NCBI RefSeq assembly: GCF_947507565.1
Contig: NC_089175.1
Coordinates: forward strand, 5,817,733-5,881,732
Direction: 5' to 3'
DNA: 64,000 nt
From: Oscarella lobularis
Lineage: Eukaryota; Porifera; Homoscleromorpha; Homosclerophorida; Oscarellidae
The position numbers and the translations under genes are program-made. Positions 33,069 to 45,734 of the stretch are shown one piece after another (within the stretch, counting starts at the first letter, position 1; every line of letters starts with the position of its first letter). The notes under the pieces were generated by a model that searched no databases, was not told where the DNA came from, and saw nothing but the letters and a program-made list of their open reading frames with translations.

Positions 33069-36000
33069 ATGCATTCACTGCGACTACAACTTTGTACCCT
33101 ACTCATTGGAGTGTGGCTCGGTCAAGCTGCAAAGGTTCGTACTAAAAAACGACACCCGGCACCCGTCAGAATGTCATTCTATACAGCTACACAATGAAAT
33201 GACGGCAGACGAGCTGGCTCGACTGCTCGGATCGAAATCTCTTGACGAAAGTAAGAAGGCTTGTACTGTGTGATTCAGTTACTAGCGGGGCTGACTGGTT
33301 GCGGCTTCTCTTAGTTCCAGACTACGACCTTGTAACCCCATTTCAAGTCGACAAACACGGATCGTTTCACAGTAACGATCTATCGACGATTCACTTGCGA
33401 ACGCGACGCTCCGACTATCATCTCGTCAAAGACGTACCCGCTCATTTCAAAGTGCCGGCGTTCGGCGACGTGCACCACTTGGCCGTCTCGCCTAACAACG
33501 AACTGTTGTCGCCGGGCTTTATACTACAAGTCCATCTCGAGAATGGCAAAATCGACACGCACTACGAATATACTCATTCGCAGTACGTCGGTACGGTCCG
33601 TGGCGACGAAGACTCTCACGTGGCCATAAGCAATCACGGCGGAAATCTCGTAAGGACTCGTCACCATGCTTCTAGTCGTATACTTACCACTGGTTCTTTT
33701 TAGATGGGTGTGATCATCACAGCTAATGTGACCCTGATGCTCCAGCCTCTTCCTGACCATCATTCCACCGGAAGCGAAGGCAATCCTGACAATCACACGC
33801 ATATTGTTTACAGACGGCAGGCGAACGACGACTTGCCTACACCTCCGTACGGACTAGCGAGAGGATGCGACGTCAACGAATCTATTCCTGCGGAAGATTA
33901 CAGAGAGGCGAAAAAGTTCGGAAAAGTATTGCGAGCAATGAGGCACGGAGAAGATTTACCGCCTGGAGTGAATCGATCTCTTGCGGCGGGTATCAATCAG
34001 CAGTACGTTGTCGAAGCCATCGTCGTCGGAGATAAGGAGCTGCTTCGAAAATGGAATTACAACGTTAACAACGTTAAATACTACATCATCACCTTGATGA
34101 ATATTGTAAGAAATGCGCCGAAATGTCTTGGCCAAGTTTGACAGAACGTTTTGCTTAGGCATCGAGCATGTACAATAGAGACAAACTCGGCTACGACGTC
34201 CGTCTCATTCTCACGCGAATAGCCATCTTTCAGTCTGAAAACGTAAGCCAATCTCAACAAAGTGACGTAGCAAGAAACTCATTAATTTCTACCATACAGG
34301 CTCAGCGCAACCAACGTCTGTATATATCGCGAAATTCAAAGACGACGCTTGAAAGTTTCTGTGATTGGCAAGCGAGAACTAAACCAGCAGCAAACAGCAT
34401 ACTTGCCTACGATCACGCCTTTCTATTTACGGGGTAAAAATTGTCTAATAAGAAAGCAAAGGCACTATATTTAAATTTAAATTTTTCTGCAATAGTTACG
34501 GATTGTGTTTTGGCCGCAACGAAGACTGCTGGGAACTCGGTGCGTATTTGAACTACGCCATCAAAGGAAGTAGTAGTAATGTAGTGTACTATCTAGGTCG
34601 CGCCTGGGTTCAAGGAATGTGCCGAGATAAGTATGCCTGCTCCGTTAACGCCGAAAAAGGCATGCAACTTGGATTCGTTTTTGCTCACGAGCTCGGACAC
34701 AAGTGCGAACTGAATTTACTAATCTCTATATCTTACAAACCACAACATTTTAGTTTGGGAATGTCTCATGATGGTGCGAATGGAAGGTGCCGCGCTGAGG
34801 ACGGCTACGTCATGAAATCAAGCACGGGGTTAGCCCAGCGTATTTACCTTTGGTCGAGTTGCAGCAAGAACTATCTACTCAGCTATCTCAGGTATATTGA
34901 ACCTGATTCTTAGCGGAAATAGAATAACATTAATTTGTTTATATAGTAAGGGCGACACACAATGTCTTCTCGACAAACCAAAGCATTTCTTTTCGTCGTT
35001 CGGAAAAGACTACTATCGTCCGCCCGGCAGCATCTACTCCGTCGATCAACAATGCCAATTCAGTTATGGTTCGCAAGCTACTTTCTGCCGAAAGGAGACG
35101 CGAGATTATGTAAGGCAAACGATGGTCTAAGTTGGCGTGAACTAAGAAATCTGCTGCTTAGAACGTGTGTGATAGACTCTACTGTGATGACAAAGACTGG
35201 CCTCGATGTGTAACGACATACACAGGAGCCGCTGACGGAACTCCGTGTGGAAATCAAAAGGTACAGTACAACTACACGAGTATCCTCTTTCCTCTCTCTT
35301 ACCAGAGCGTCTTCATTGTCAAACAGGTGTGCTATAATAGGAGATGCGTTGCCAAAAGCGATGCGCCCGTTCCACAATTGCCCGCGCCTAGCTTGTTTAA
35401 TTCGGGGCTCCGTTACAATGATCCCGACGGCAACGGCGTTACACTACCTAAGATCGGTGATCGTACGCCAGACCCTCCTGAAACCGGGCCCACTCAGAAG
35501 CCTGTAGTGCCGACTCCCGGGTGCATTCGCGACCCCAGTCGTGCCACTGTTCACGGCCAGTGGGGCGGTTGGTCGGCTCCGTCAGTGTGCAGTCGATCGT
35601 GTGGCGGCGGATTTCAGAGGCAGGATCGCTTTTGCGACAGGCCAGCGTAAGAACCTAAACACAGCATACGGAAATGATTCGAAAACTCATCGCGTCTCTC
35701 CTAATTAACAGACCCCAAAACTGCGGTCAGGAATGCTTTGGCGACTCAACCCGCTACACTATGTGCAATACGCAGGTATTTTATCTAATTGTATATTTGG
35801 GAAATGCTATCGTTGTTTTCTTTAGACTTGCCAAGACAAAACCGATGATCGTCTCCAACAGTGCCAAGATTTGGGCCAAGAATATTCTAGCGATGTCCCT
35901 AAAGGAGCCGTAATGGTTCCAAACTACGAAGGTATGCCTCTACTCGAATTTGTCCAAAAAACAAACACTAATTATCCGTTCTCAGTCGCTGAAGCCGATC

Positions 36001-37346
36001 GATGCAAGCTCTCGTGCAAATCCTCCAGTGACATCAAGTATATTTTCATTGCTGCTGAAGTCAGAGACGGAACTACGTGCGACAGAGACACAAACGACCG
36101 ATGTCTCTTGGGAAAGTGCGTGGTAAGGCCAAAACAAGAATTCAATCATAGGTGCACTGTATAATCGTTTGCACGCGTCTTTAGTCCGTTGGATGCGATA
36201 ACATTATGGGATCCGCTAAGAAATTCGACCGTTGCGGAGTGTGCGGAGGAAACGGGGCCAACTGCGCGCCCGTTAAAGGCGTCTACAACATCAAGCAGCA
36301 GTGGCAAGGTCAGATACATTGCCTCCGCCCTTATTTCGCAAAGTCTTATATACTAAATACGTTTAGGTTATCACACGGTCACTACTCTTCCTGCTAAGGC
36401 CAGAGACATCGTAGTGAAGGGAAGTGAAGCAACAAGTTTTGGTGAGCTCAAGCGCGATCAATGATGCAATGCGACGAAATTACACGCGGTCATTTTCAGC
36501 TCTCTTCGACACGAGCGACAAACGTCTCTTCAGATTCGTATCCAATTCACAGTCGTTCAGCTACGGAAACGTAGTCTTTCGTTACACGGCAAAACCACGG
36601 CGCATTGAAGCAAACGGTCAACTCGGCAAATCGATTGTACTCAAAGTAAGTAATCGACCGGCGAGCGCAGCAAACAAAGACTCATTCGCGCATACGCTCT
36701 CTCTCTCTCTAGCTCTATACAAACGGTCGGAATACCCAGGCACCGGACATCGAATACTCGTACTATCTATCTCCATCGGTCGTCGCAAAAGACTCTAAAT
36801 ACGAGTGGGCAGTTGTTCCGGGTCCGTGCAGCGTCACATGCGGAACAGGTACATTACTCTTTCACTGCGGTTAACAAGAGCTCTCAATCTCAACTCGGCC
36901 TCTTTGTTTTCTCAGAGGAAGGAGTGCAGTCGTCTGTAGCAGAATGCCGTAAAAAGAGCGACGGAACTAGTGCGGATAAAAAGAACTGCGATGCTTCTAC
37001 TCCGCCCCGTTCGAGACGTCGTCGATGTAACCAGGATCCCGAGAACGTTGTTCCGTGTCCGGCGCCGCCGACGTTCGACTGGTTTGCCACGCCGTACGGC
37101 GAGTGCAGTAAATCGTGCGGAAACGGAGTGAAACAGCGAACCGTCACGTGTCGCAATACCAAAACTCGTCAAGTCGTCGACAATGACGAATGCGATGCTG
37201 TGACTAAACTTGAGACGGAGACGAACTGCTCTAATGGCGACTGCCTGGATAAAAGCAAGCCAGTGTGCAAGTTGCTGCTCAAGTGTTCAACGTGCAGGAA
37301 GAAGGTTGTGCGCGACTTTTGCCCTGGAAGCTGCGAGTCGGCTTAG
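33069..37346 (+). CDS. ADAMTS-type secreted metalloprotease, gene A
   Basis: Nineteen exons with all phases closing: 33069-33134, 33187-33250, 33315-33649, 33704-34105, 34159-34242, 34300-34433, 34496-34702, 34754-34891, 34947-35109, 35162-35260, 35327-35646, 35712-35775, 35826-35931, 35986-36122, 36185-36308, 36367-36441, 36500-36645, 36713-36848 and 36916-37346; 1076 residues. Order: signal peptide ([14 protein letters not shown]), propeptide with a possible furin site RAMR, M12B protease, disintegrin-like region, TSP1 ([19 protein letters not shown]), Cys-rich ([13 protein letters not shown]), spacer, two more TSP1 repeats, and an ShKT-like tail (FCPGSC). The zinc site HELGHNLGMSHDG is built across the exon 7/8 junction and is intact, so the enzyme should be active on matrix substrates. 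Confidence 0.92.
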
Positions 37347-38765
37347 TGGTACAAAAGAAACTCATCCTTCATATCTTTTTTTTGAAGTACAGTATGCATG
37401 GCAATATGTATTCTAATATTATTGTATGTAGCTCTGTTTCCAATAAATTATTAATGTAACCGAAATGAGTGTTTGATTTGCCTCTCTACGTCGATCGAAC
37501 GGTATCTCATGTGCAAATACGTTAGCTACTCGTCTTAGCCGCAGTTCGTACTCTAAAGGTTACTTAAGGTCAACTGTCAGCGTCTGTACTCTGTAACTGT
37601 CATGGGCAACTCGAGGTAGTCTAGTTTACAATTTGCTTGGGGTGTTCGGGGGCCTCACTCCAAAACTGCTCTCACAAACGTATTCCTATGTACGCATTGT
37701 ACCTCATATGTAGATATTTGCCGGCCTGACATCGTTAGCACGGTCGTTCGGGCGAAGTCCGTGTTTCGCCGTTTCCTCGAGTAGAACCCGGATTATCTAG
37801 AAAGTCATCCATAATCAATAAAACAGCCACTTAATTTGTGCTGTAATTGCAAACTCATGGACAGATGAACTGGCTGATGCCGGTGCTAAGCATTATCTCT
37901 CGCTTCCAGTGATTCTATGCACTTGGCTGATGCAAAACGTTCAACTCTTATTAGAACGGCCCAGTGACTCTAAAATAATTCAGTGCTAACAGCGACATCA
38001 ATACATTCAAACTGATTTATTAATTAAATTGGTAACTGTAGCGGCTTGAAGCAGATGATGTAAACCTTTGACCTCTGAATGGGCACGCAACATTGTATGT
38101 TGTAATTCAGACTTACATCATTTTGCTGATGTAATATCCGTGTTGTTAGAAATCGCTCAAAAAAGAACGTACCGCTGTGAAAATTAAACGAGACTCGTTT
38201 TGGCTACGACACAGTTTTCATTCAATTTCTATTTTGCCTGAGGTGTTCAAGAACATACTGTACGCAGTACGTGTTTCGGTAGAAATATTTCCAGTCCATG
38301 CAGTACCAGATAACGCTCTCTCAAGTCGGATAACAGGCCTATAGGTATCCGCAATGAGAGAATAGTCGCCTACCGATAAGTGACGTACTTGCAAGAGGGA
38401 CGATGATATCGAGTCCCCGCGGCCGTGCCCAAACTTTTCCCGTTTTACTTTTCGTTACGTACTGTCGGAGTGTGAAGACAGGTACAGCAGAGATTAAGTA
38501 CTTAATCTCTGGGTACAGTATCGGTAACGGGAGAGCCTGGCTTGCGAGGCTAGGGGGAGAGAGGGTTTACGTAAATCGACAGATGGTTTTTCGCCAGTCT
38601 AAAACGATAGGTTTGGCTAAATGAGTATAAGCGCCGCGCGCCGAATAGAAAGGGATCTAAATACCAACTAAACCGCATCAGGAAACCAAAAAAAGTGTAC
38701 TGGCGTGGGCTTTAGCGTGCACACTTTACCTCCCACGTACCTCCGGAGGCCTACGTGGTCTACTT

Positions 38766-38872
38766 GGATATGTATAGGCGGAGGTGTGGAGGTGCACGTG
38801 GAAGGTACAAGCCGTTAGATGTGGTATGAATAGCGGTATGTACCTTCCACGCACGTCCGCCTATGGATATCC
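38766..38872. repeat. Inverted repeat (potential hairpin) in the ADAMTS B upstream region
   Basis: The left arm GGATATGTATAGGCGGA, then CGTGGAAGGTAC, is mirrored by GTACCTTCCACG, then TCCGCCTATGGATATCC, with a loop of about 30 bp. It lies 130-240 bp before the start codon. Confidence 0.65.
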
Positions 38873-38952
38873 ATAACGTCTTTTTAACCAATAGAAACGT
38901 CACAACGACTGACTTCCAAGCCCGCACCCGCCTTCCGGTGAGCGAACGAGGG

Positions 38953-38960
38953 TATATAAA
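38953..38960 (+). promoter_or_regulatory. TATA box of ADAMTS gene B
   Basis: TATATAAA lies 45 bp before the start codon, followed by the same AGAACCAAGAAACGAGAGA and ACAGCATTCG leader as gene A. Confidence 0.7.
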
Positions 38961-39004
38961 AGAACCAAGAAACGAGAGAAGAACAGCATTCGTAAAGAAT
39001 ACCA

Positions 39005-42000
39005 ATGCATTTGCTGCAACTACAACTTTGTACCCTACTCATTGGAGTGTGGCTCTGTCAAGCTGCTAAGGTTGGTATACTAAACAACGACACCCCAAAC
39101 TCGACAAAATGTCATTCTATACAGCTACACAATAAAATGACGGCAGACGAGCTAGCTCGGCTGCTTGGATCGAGATCTCTCGACGAAAGTAAGAAGGCTC
39201 TAGCTTGCTAAGGTGATTTAGTTCTCAGGGGCTGACTGTGTTCGTATAGTTCCAGACTACGACCTCGTATCCCCATTTCAAGTCGATGAACACGGATCGT
39301 TTCACAGTAACGATCTATCGACGATTCACTTGCGAACGCGACGCTCCGACTATCATCTCGTCAAAGACGTTCCGGCTCATTTCAAAGTGCCGGCGTTCGG
39401 CGACGTGCACCACTTGGCCGTCTCGCCTAACAACGAATTGCTGTCACCCGGCTTTCTCCTACAAGTTCACCTAGAGAATGGAAAAATCGACACGCACTAC
39501 GAATATACTCATTCGCAGTACGTCGGCACGGTCCGAGGCGACGAAGACTCTCACGTGGCCATAAGCAATCACGGCGGAAATCTCGTAAGAACTCGTCACT
39601 GTGCTTCTAGGCGTATACTTCCTACTGATTCTTTTCAGATGGGTGTGATCATCACAGCTAATATGACCCTGATGCTTCAGCCTCTTCCCGACCATCACTC
39701 GATCGGAAGCGTAGCCAACCCGGACAACCACACGCATATTGTGTACAGACGGCAAGCAAACGACGCCTTGACTACACGTCCGTACGGACGAGCGAGAGGA
39801 TGCGACGTCAACGAATCCATACCTGCAGAAGATTACCAAGAGGCGCAACGCGGGGAATATTTACCGGGAGGAAAACTTCAAACTCTTGCGTCGGGGCTCG
39901 ACCAGCAGTACGTTGTCGAAGCCATCGTCGTCGGAGATAAGGAGCTGCTCCGAAAATGGAATTACAACGTTAACAACGTCAAATATTATATCATCACCTT
40001 GATGAATATTGTAAGAAATGCGCCGAAATGTCTTGGACAAGTCTGACAGAACGTTTTGCTTAGGCATCGAGCATGTACAATAGAGACAAACTCGGCTACG
40101 ACGTCCGGCTCGTTCTCACGCGAATAGCCATCTTTCAGTCTGAAAACGTAAGCCAATCTCAGCGAAGTGACGTAGAAAGAAACTCATTATTTCTACCATA
40201 CAGGCTCAGCGCGACCAACGTCTGTATATATCGCAAAATTCAAAGACGACGCTTGAGAGTTTCTGCGATTGGCAAGCGAGAACTAAACCTGAAGCAAACA
40301 GCAGACTTGCCTACGATCACGCCTTTCTATTTACGGGGTAAAAATTGTCTAATCAGAAAGCAAAGGCACTATATTTAAATTTAAATTTTTCTGCAATAGT
40401 TACGGATTGTGCTTTGGCCGCAACGAAGACTGCTGGGAACTTGGTGCGTATTGTAAATACATCATCAAAGGAAGTAGTAGTAATGTAGTGTACTATCTAG
40501 GTCGCGCCTGGGTTCAAGGAATGTGCCGAGATAAGTACGCCTGCTCCGTTAACGCCGAAAAAGGCATGCAACTTGGATTCGTTTTTGCTCACGAGCTCGG
40601 ACACAAGTGCGAACTGAATTTACCGATTTCTAGAATTTACTAACCACAATTTTAGTCTTGGAATGTCTCATGATGGTGCGAATGGAAGGTGCCGCGCTGA
40701 GAACGGCTACGTCATGAAATCGAGCACGGGGCTAGCCCAGAATATTTACCTTTGGTCAAGCTGCAGCAAGAACTATCTACTCAGTTATCTCAGGTATATT
40801 GAACCTGATTCTTAGCGGAAATAGAATAACATTAATTTGTTTATACAGTAAGGGCGACACACAATGTCTTCTCGACAAACCAAAGCATTTCTTTTCGTCG
40901 TTCGGAAAAGACTACTATCGTCCGCCCGGCAGCATCTACTCCGTCGATCAACAGTGCCAATTCAGTTATGGTTCGCAAGCTACTTTCTGCCGAAAGGAGA
41001 CGCGAGATTATGTAAGGCAAACGATGGTCAAAGTTGGCGTGAACTGAGTAAGAAATCTGTTGCTTAGAACGTGTGCGATAGACTCTACTGCGATGACAAA
41101 GACTGGCCTCGATGTGTAACGACATACACCGGAGCCGCTGACGGAACTCCGTGTGGAGATCAAAAGGTACAGTACAACTACACGAGTATCCTCTTTCCTC
41201 TCTCTTACCAGAGCGTCTTCATTGTCAAACAGGTGTGCTATGATAGGAGATGCGTTGCCAGAAACAGTGCGCCCGTTCCACAATTGCCCGAACCGAGCAT
41301 GTTCAATCCGAGGCTCCGTTACGATGATCCCGACGGCACCGGCGTTACACTACCCGAGACCGAGAATACTCCTGAACCCCGGCCCACGCCGACTCCCGGG
41401 TGCATTCGCGACCCCAGTCGTGCCACTGTTCACGGCCAGTGGAGCGGTTGGTCGGCTCCGTCAGTATGCAGTCGATCGTGTGGCGGCGGATTTCAGAGGC
41501 AGGATCGCTTTTGCGACAGGCCAGCGTAAGAACCTAAACACAGCATACAGAAATGATTCGAAAACTCATCGCGTCTCTCTTAATTAACAGACCCCAAAAC
41601 TGTGGTCAGGAATGTTTTGGCGACTCAACCCGCTACACTATGTGCAATACGCAGGTATTTTATCTAATTGTATATTTGGGAAATGCTATCGTTGTTTTCT
41701 TTAGACTTGCCAAGACAAAACCGATGATCGTCTCCAACAGTGCCAAGATTTGGGCCAAGAATATTCTAGCAATGTCCCTAAAGGAGTCGTAATGGTTCCA
41801 AACTACGAAGGTATGCCTCTACTCGAATTTGTCCAAAAAAAACAAACACTAATTATCCGTTCTCAGTCGCTGAAGCCGATCGATGCAAGCTCTCGTGCAA
41901 ATCCTCCAGTGACGTCAAGTATACTCTCATTGCTGCTGAAGTCAGAGACGGAACTACGTGCGACAGAGACACAAACGACCGATGTCTCTTGGGAAAGTGC

Positions 42001-43211
42001 GTGGTAAGGCCAAAACAAGAATTCAATCATAGGTGCACTGTATAATCGTTTGCACGCGTCTTTAGTCCGTTGGATGCGATAACATTATGGGATCCGCAAA
42101 GAAATTCGACCGTTGCGGAGTGTGCGGAGGAAACGGGGCCAACTGCGCGCCCGTTAAAGGCGTCTACAACATCAAGCAGCAGTGGCAAGGTCAGATACAT
42201 TGCCTTATTTCGCAAAGTCTCATATACTAAATACGTTTAGGTTATCACACGGTCATTACTCTTCCTGCTAAGGCCAGAGACATCGTAGTGAAGGGAAGTG
42301 AAGCAACAAGTTTTGGTGAGCTCAAGCGCGATCAATGATGCAATGCGACGAAATTACACGCGGTCATTTTCAGCTCTCTTCGACACGAGCGACAAACGTC
42401 TCTCCGAATTCGATTCACAGTCGTTCAGCTACGGAAACGTAGTCTTTCGTTACACGGCAAAACCACCGCGCATCGAAGCAAACGGTCAACTCGCCAAATC
42501 GGTTGTACTCAAAGTAAGTAATCGACCCGCGCGCGCAGGAAACAAACACTCACGCGCGCATACGCTCTCTCTAGCTCTATACAAACGGTCGGAATACCCA
42601 GGCACCGGACATCGAATACTCGTACTATCTATCTCCATCGGTCGTCGCAAAAGACTCTAAATACGAGTGGGCAGTTGTTCCGGGTCCGTGCAGCGTCACA
42701 TGCGGAACAGGTACATTACTCTTTCGCTAGCTGCGGTTAACAAGAGCTCTCGATCTCAACTCGGTCTCTTTGTTTCTCAGAGGAAGGAGTGCAGTCGTCT
42801 GTAGCAGAATGCCGTAAGAAGAGTGACGGAACTAGTGCGGATAAAAAGAACTGCGATTCTTCTACTTCGCCCCCTTTGAGACGTCGTCGATGTAACCAGG
42901 ATTCCGAGAACGTTGTTCCGTGTCCGGCGCCGCCGACGTTCGACTGGTTTGCCACGCCGTACGGCGAGTGCAGTAAATCGTGCGGAAACGGAGTGAAACA
43001 GCGAACCGTCACGTGTCGCAATACCAAAACTCGTCAAGTCGTTGACAATGACGAATGCGATGCTGCGACTAAACTTGAGACGGAGACGAACTGCTCTAAT
43101 GGCGACTGCCTGGATAAACACAAGCCAGTGTGCAAGTTGCTGCTCAAGTATTCAACGTGCAGGAAGGAGGTTGTGCGCGACTTCTGCCCTGGAAGCTGCG
43201 AGTCGGCTTAG
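39005..43211 (+). CDS. ADAMTS-type secreted metalloprotease, gene B
   Basis: It has the same 19-exon layout as gene A and very high identity in coding sequence and introns. The signal peptide is [15 protein letters not shown]. The zinc site again forms across a junction (HELGHN + LGMSHDG) and is intact. Two differences matter. The propeptide is shorter: after AEDYQEA the segment carrying the possible furin site RAMR of genes A and C is replaced by [10 protein letters not shown]. The linker after the first TSP1-preceding Cys exon is also shorter ([13 protein letters not shown]). The C-terminus has [16 protein letters not shown], so one Cys of the ShKT-like tail is Tyr. The gene otherwise looks complete and functional. 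Confidence 0.9.
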
Positions 43212-43979
43212 TGGTACAAAAGAAACCCCTCCTTTCATATCTTTTTTTTTCAAGTACAGTATGCATGGCAGTATGTATTCTAATATTATTATATGTAGCT
43301 CTGTTTCCAATAAATTATTAATGTAACCGAAATGAGTGTTTGATTTGCCTCTCTACGCGCCGAACGGTATCTCATGTGCAATTACATACGTTAGCTACTC
43401 GTCTTAGCCGCAATTCGTACTCTAAAGGTTACCTAAGGTCAACTGTAAGCGTCTGTACTCTGTAACTGTCATGGGTAACTCGAGGTACCGGTAGTTTACA
43501 ATTGGTTTGGGATGTTCAGGGACCCCACTCCAAAAATGCTGTCAAAAACCTTTTCTATGTGTGCACTGTACCTCTAAGACGCATTTTCCGGTCTTCGATT
43601 TTCAGCACGGTCGTCGTTTCCTCGAGACAAGTAGACAAGTTCACAAGCGAAGTGACTGCGATCCCGGATAAACAACGGGTGCAACCACTTGGATCCGGAA
43701 TTCCTGGGTGGAATCAGATGAGTGCACACTGGCAGGCGGCAACAATACGTCCTTTTTACTTGTGCCGTCATCGGGCCCACTGTGTGCCTTCCACTTGACG
43801 AGTACATTCAACTACGAGACGGCAACAGAAATTCGGTACGTTACCCATGATCACTTTTGTTTCATGCTTCACCTTCGCTTGGCGGTACACGCGCGTCCGG
43901 GTGCCGGATATGCATGCCTGGCATACCATAGCAACCACGCAATATATACGACCGGAATCGCTGCCACTTGCTCAACAGA
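43212..43979. other. Intergenic region with a duplicated exon of the next gene
   Basis: Positions 43330-43640 repeat the 3' flank of gene A. Positions 43690-43870 are a duplicate of the first exon of the downstream secreted-protein gene (44020-44190), listed separately. Confidence 0.55.
43690..43870 (+). pseudogene. Stray duplicate of exon 1 of the secreted protein gene
   Basis: GGAATTCCTGGGTGGAATCAG, the NNTSFLLVPSSGP-coding stretch and the donor region GAAATTCGGT all recur 330 bp upstream of the real exon. The signal-peptide start codon is not preserved in the copy. It could be an unused exon or a relic of tandem duplication. Confidence 0.65.
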
Positions 43980-44936
43980 ATGAAGTCGCTCTGGTTGCTA
44001 CTAGTAGTGGTCATCGCTTGGAATTCCTGTGTAGAATCAGATGAGTACACAGGTCACGGTGGCAACAATACGTCCTTTTTGCTTGTGCCGTCATCGGGGC
44101 CCACTGTGTGCCTTCCACTGGACGAGTACATTCAACTACGAGATGGCAACAGAAATTCGGTCTGTTATGATCACTTTTGTTTTATGTTTCACCTTTGTTT
44201 GGCAGACAAACGCACCCCCTCCAACGTCATCTGCCCAGGTAAACATATTTAATAGGAACGTTTTCAAATATAAAATGCTGTCTTAGAGCGGCGTTTCAAG
44301 TTCTACGTCGCTACTATTGTATCGTTATATGTCCCCTCTTTGGCTCGAAACGCATGCTAATTTCACGGTAAGACCATCTTCGGTGTCGGCACAAACTTTG
44401 GAAGTCAGTGGCACCGGACGAAATGTGATATTTAAAGTAGGCGGTTTTTTGATTACTATGTACGTTTGACTAAGTTTTACTATACTCTGTCAAAGGTCAA
44501 ATTGTTTGAAGCTGGAGCTCTAGATGACGATAAAGCCTATTCGATTCAGATTGGCTTTTTCTTTACGCATCCCCCGGCAGTCTCTCTCGAGCCCCTTCTT
44601 CAAATCTGCGACGGAGATTACTGCGCTGGTTTCTGGTACTGGTTTCAAGACCGGGCCGGAGGTTACGGCAGCACTGAGTCAGGTAGCGTATGCAATATTC
44701 ACGACGGCAGCGACGAACTACAGCTACCTCAATCTACGACTCGTCGCTGGAACATTCGCCTTGAAATTCATCCCAATTCTACGTCTGGAATTACGTACGT
44801 TAGCACAAGTTCATTGGCGTATGAGTACAGTACAAAATTGAAGCCAAGCCGCGGTCTTCATTTCAGAGTGTGCGGAGATGACCTCTTCACGTATCAGTTT
44901 CATCTGTTTGAGGTGGCTGTGCATTTGAACGAATAA
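43980..44936 (+). CDS. Small secreted protein of unknown family
   Basis: Four exons, 43980-44159, 44206-44238, 44287-44436 and 44496-44936, all phase 0, giving 267 residues. It starts with a clear signal peptide (KSLWLLLVVVIAWNSCVES). Potential N-glycosylation sites include GNNTSF and HANFTV. The last exon holds a Cys pattern (LLQICDGDYCAGFWYWF, then GSVCNIHDGSDELQL, then LHFRVCGDDLFTYQFHLFEV) that suggests a beta-rich extracellular domain. I do not recognise the family. It sits between ADAMTS copies B and C on the same strand, so it was either inserted into the array or lost from the other units. Confidence 0.65.
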
Positions 44937-45734
44937 GCTCTCTACTGCTGCTATGTCATTTACTCGTATACGTATTCTTTGCTAGTTTGGGGACAGTTGT
45001 AGAAAACAGATTATTCTGATCATCCAAAATCAATAGAACAGCTACCAAATTTTGTGCTGTAATTGCAAACTCATGACAGATGAACTGGCTGATGACAGTG
45101 TTAGGCATTATCTCTAGCTTCCAGTGATTCTATGCCTGATGCAAAACGTTCAACCCTCATTAGAGCTTCAAAAATAGGGCAATGCTAACCGCGACCTCAA
45201 CATATTCAAACTGCATTAATTCAGACAGCGTACACCGAGCGCACACGCGGCGTGTTCTATAGACGCGCTCTATTCCGGGTTGATCTGTAGAAAGCCGAAC
45301 GAACATATTGTGAAGCAGATGATGTAAACCTTTGACCCCTAAATGAATGGGCACGCAACATTGTCTGTAAGCTCGGCTTCCGTTATACCCCGAAGAGCTA
45401 AACACGGATTTCTCGGTAAAGCACTAAGTGCGTCAGCGTGTAGCAACAATATGGAGTCGACTCATTCCTCGCCAGAATATGAATCGCGGGTTCCACTAGA
45501 ACATGCGACGAATGGAATAGATCAATGACCCAGCGGATTTGAATGCGTCATAATCTCAAGTATAAACGCGTATAAAACCACAAGCGATGTCTGCAAGGTA
45601 ATTTCCAGAAAGATCAATTAAGGAATTAAGAAGTCCGCCCCTTATGTACTTGCCCTCTGGCAAACGAACGAAAGCATATATGACCCAAAGAGCAGAGAAG
45701 AACAGCATTCGACTCGCAAAAACCTACCGTATAT
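44937..45734. other. Upstream region of ADAMTS copy C
   Basis: The stretch 45050-45170 repeats 37840-37960, and 45320-45480 repeats 32565-32770. No gene seen. Confidence 0.5.
45675..45682 (+). promoter_or_regulatory. TATA-like element of ADAMTS copy C
   Basis: GCATATATGACCCAAAGAGC, then AGAAGAACAGCATTCGAC, corresponds to the TATA and leader of genes A and B. The TATA element is weaker here (CATATAT). Confidence 0.5.

Larger units (their letters stand above)
37347..39004. other. Intergenic region between ADAMTS genes A and B
   Basis: No gene. It holds repeated modules: 37610-37800 (TGGGGTGTTCGGGGGCCTCA and onward) recurs near 43490-43640, 49735-49800 and 50140-50310. The piece 37840-37960 recurs at 45055-45170 and 50350-50420. 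Positions 38330-38700 resemble upstream sequence of gene A. Confidence 0.55.
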
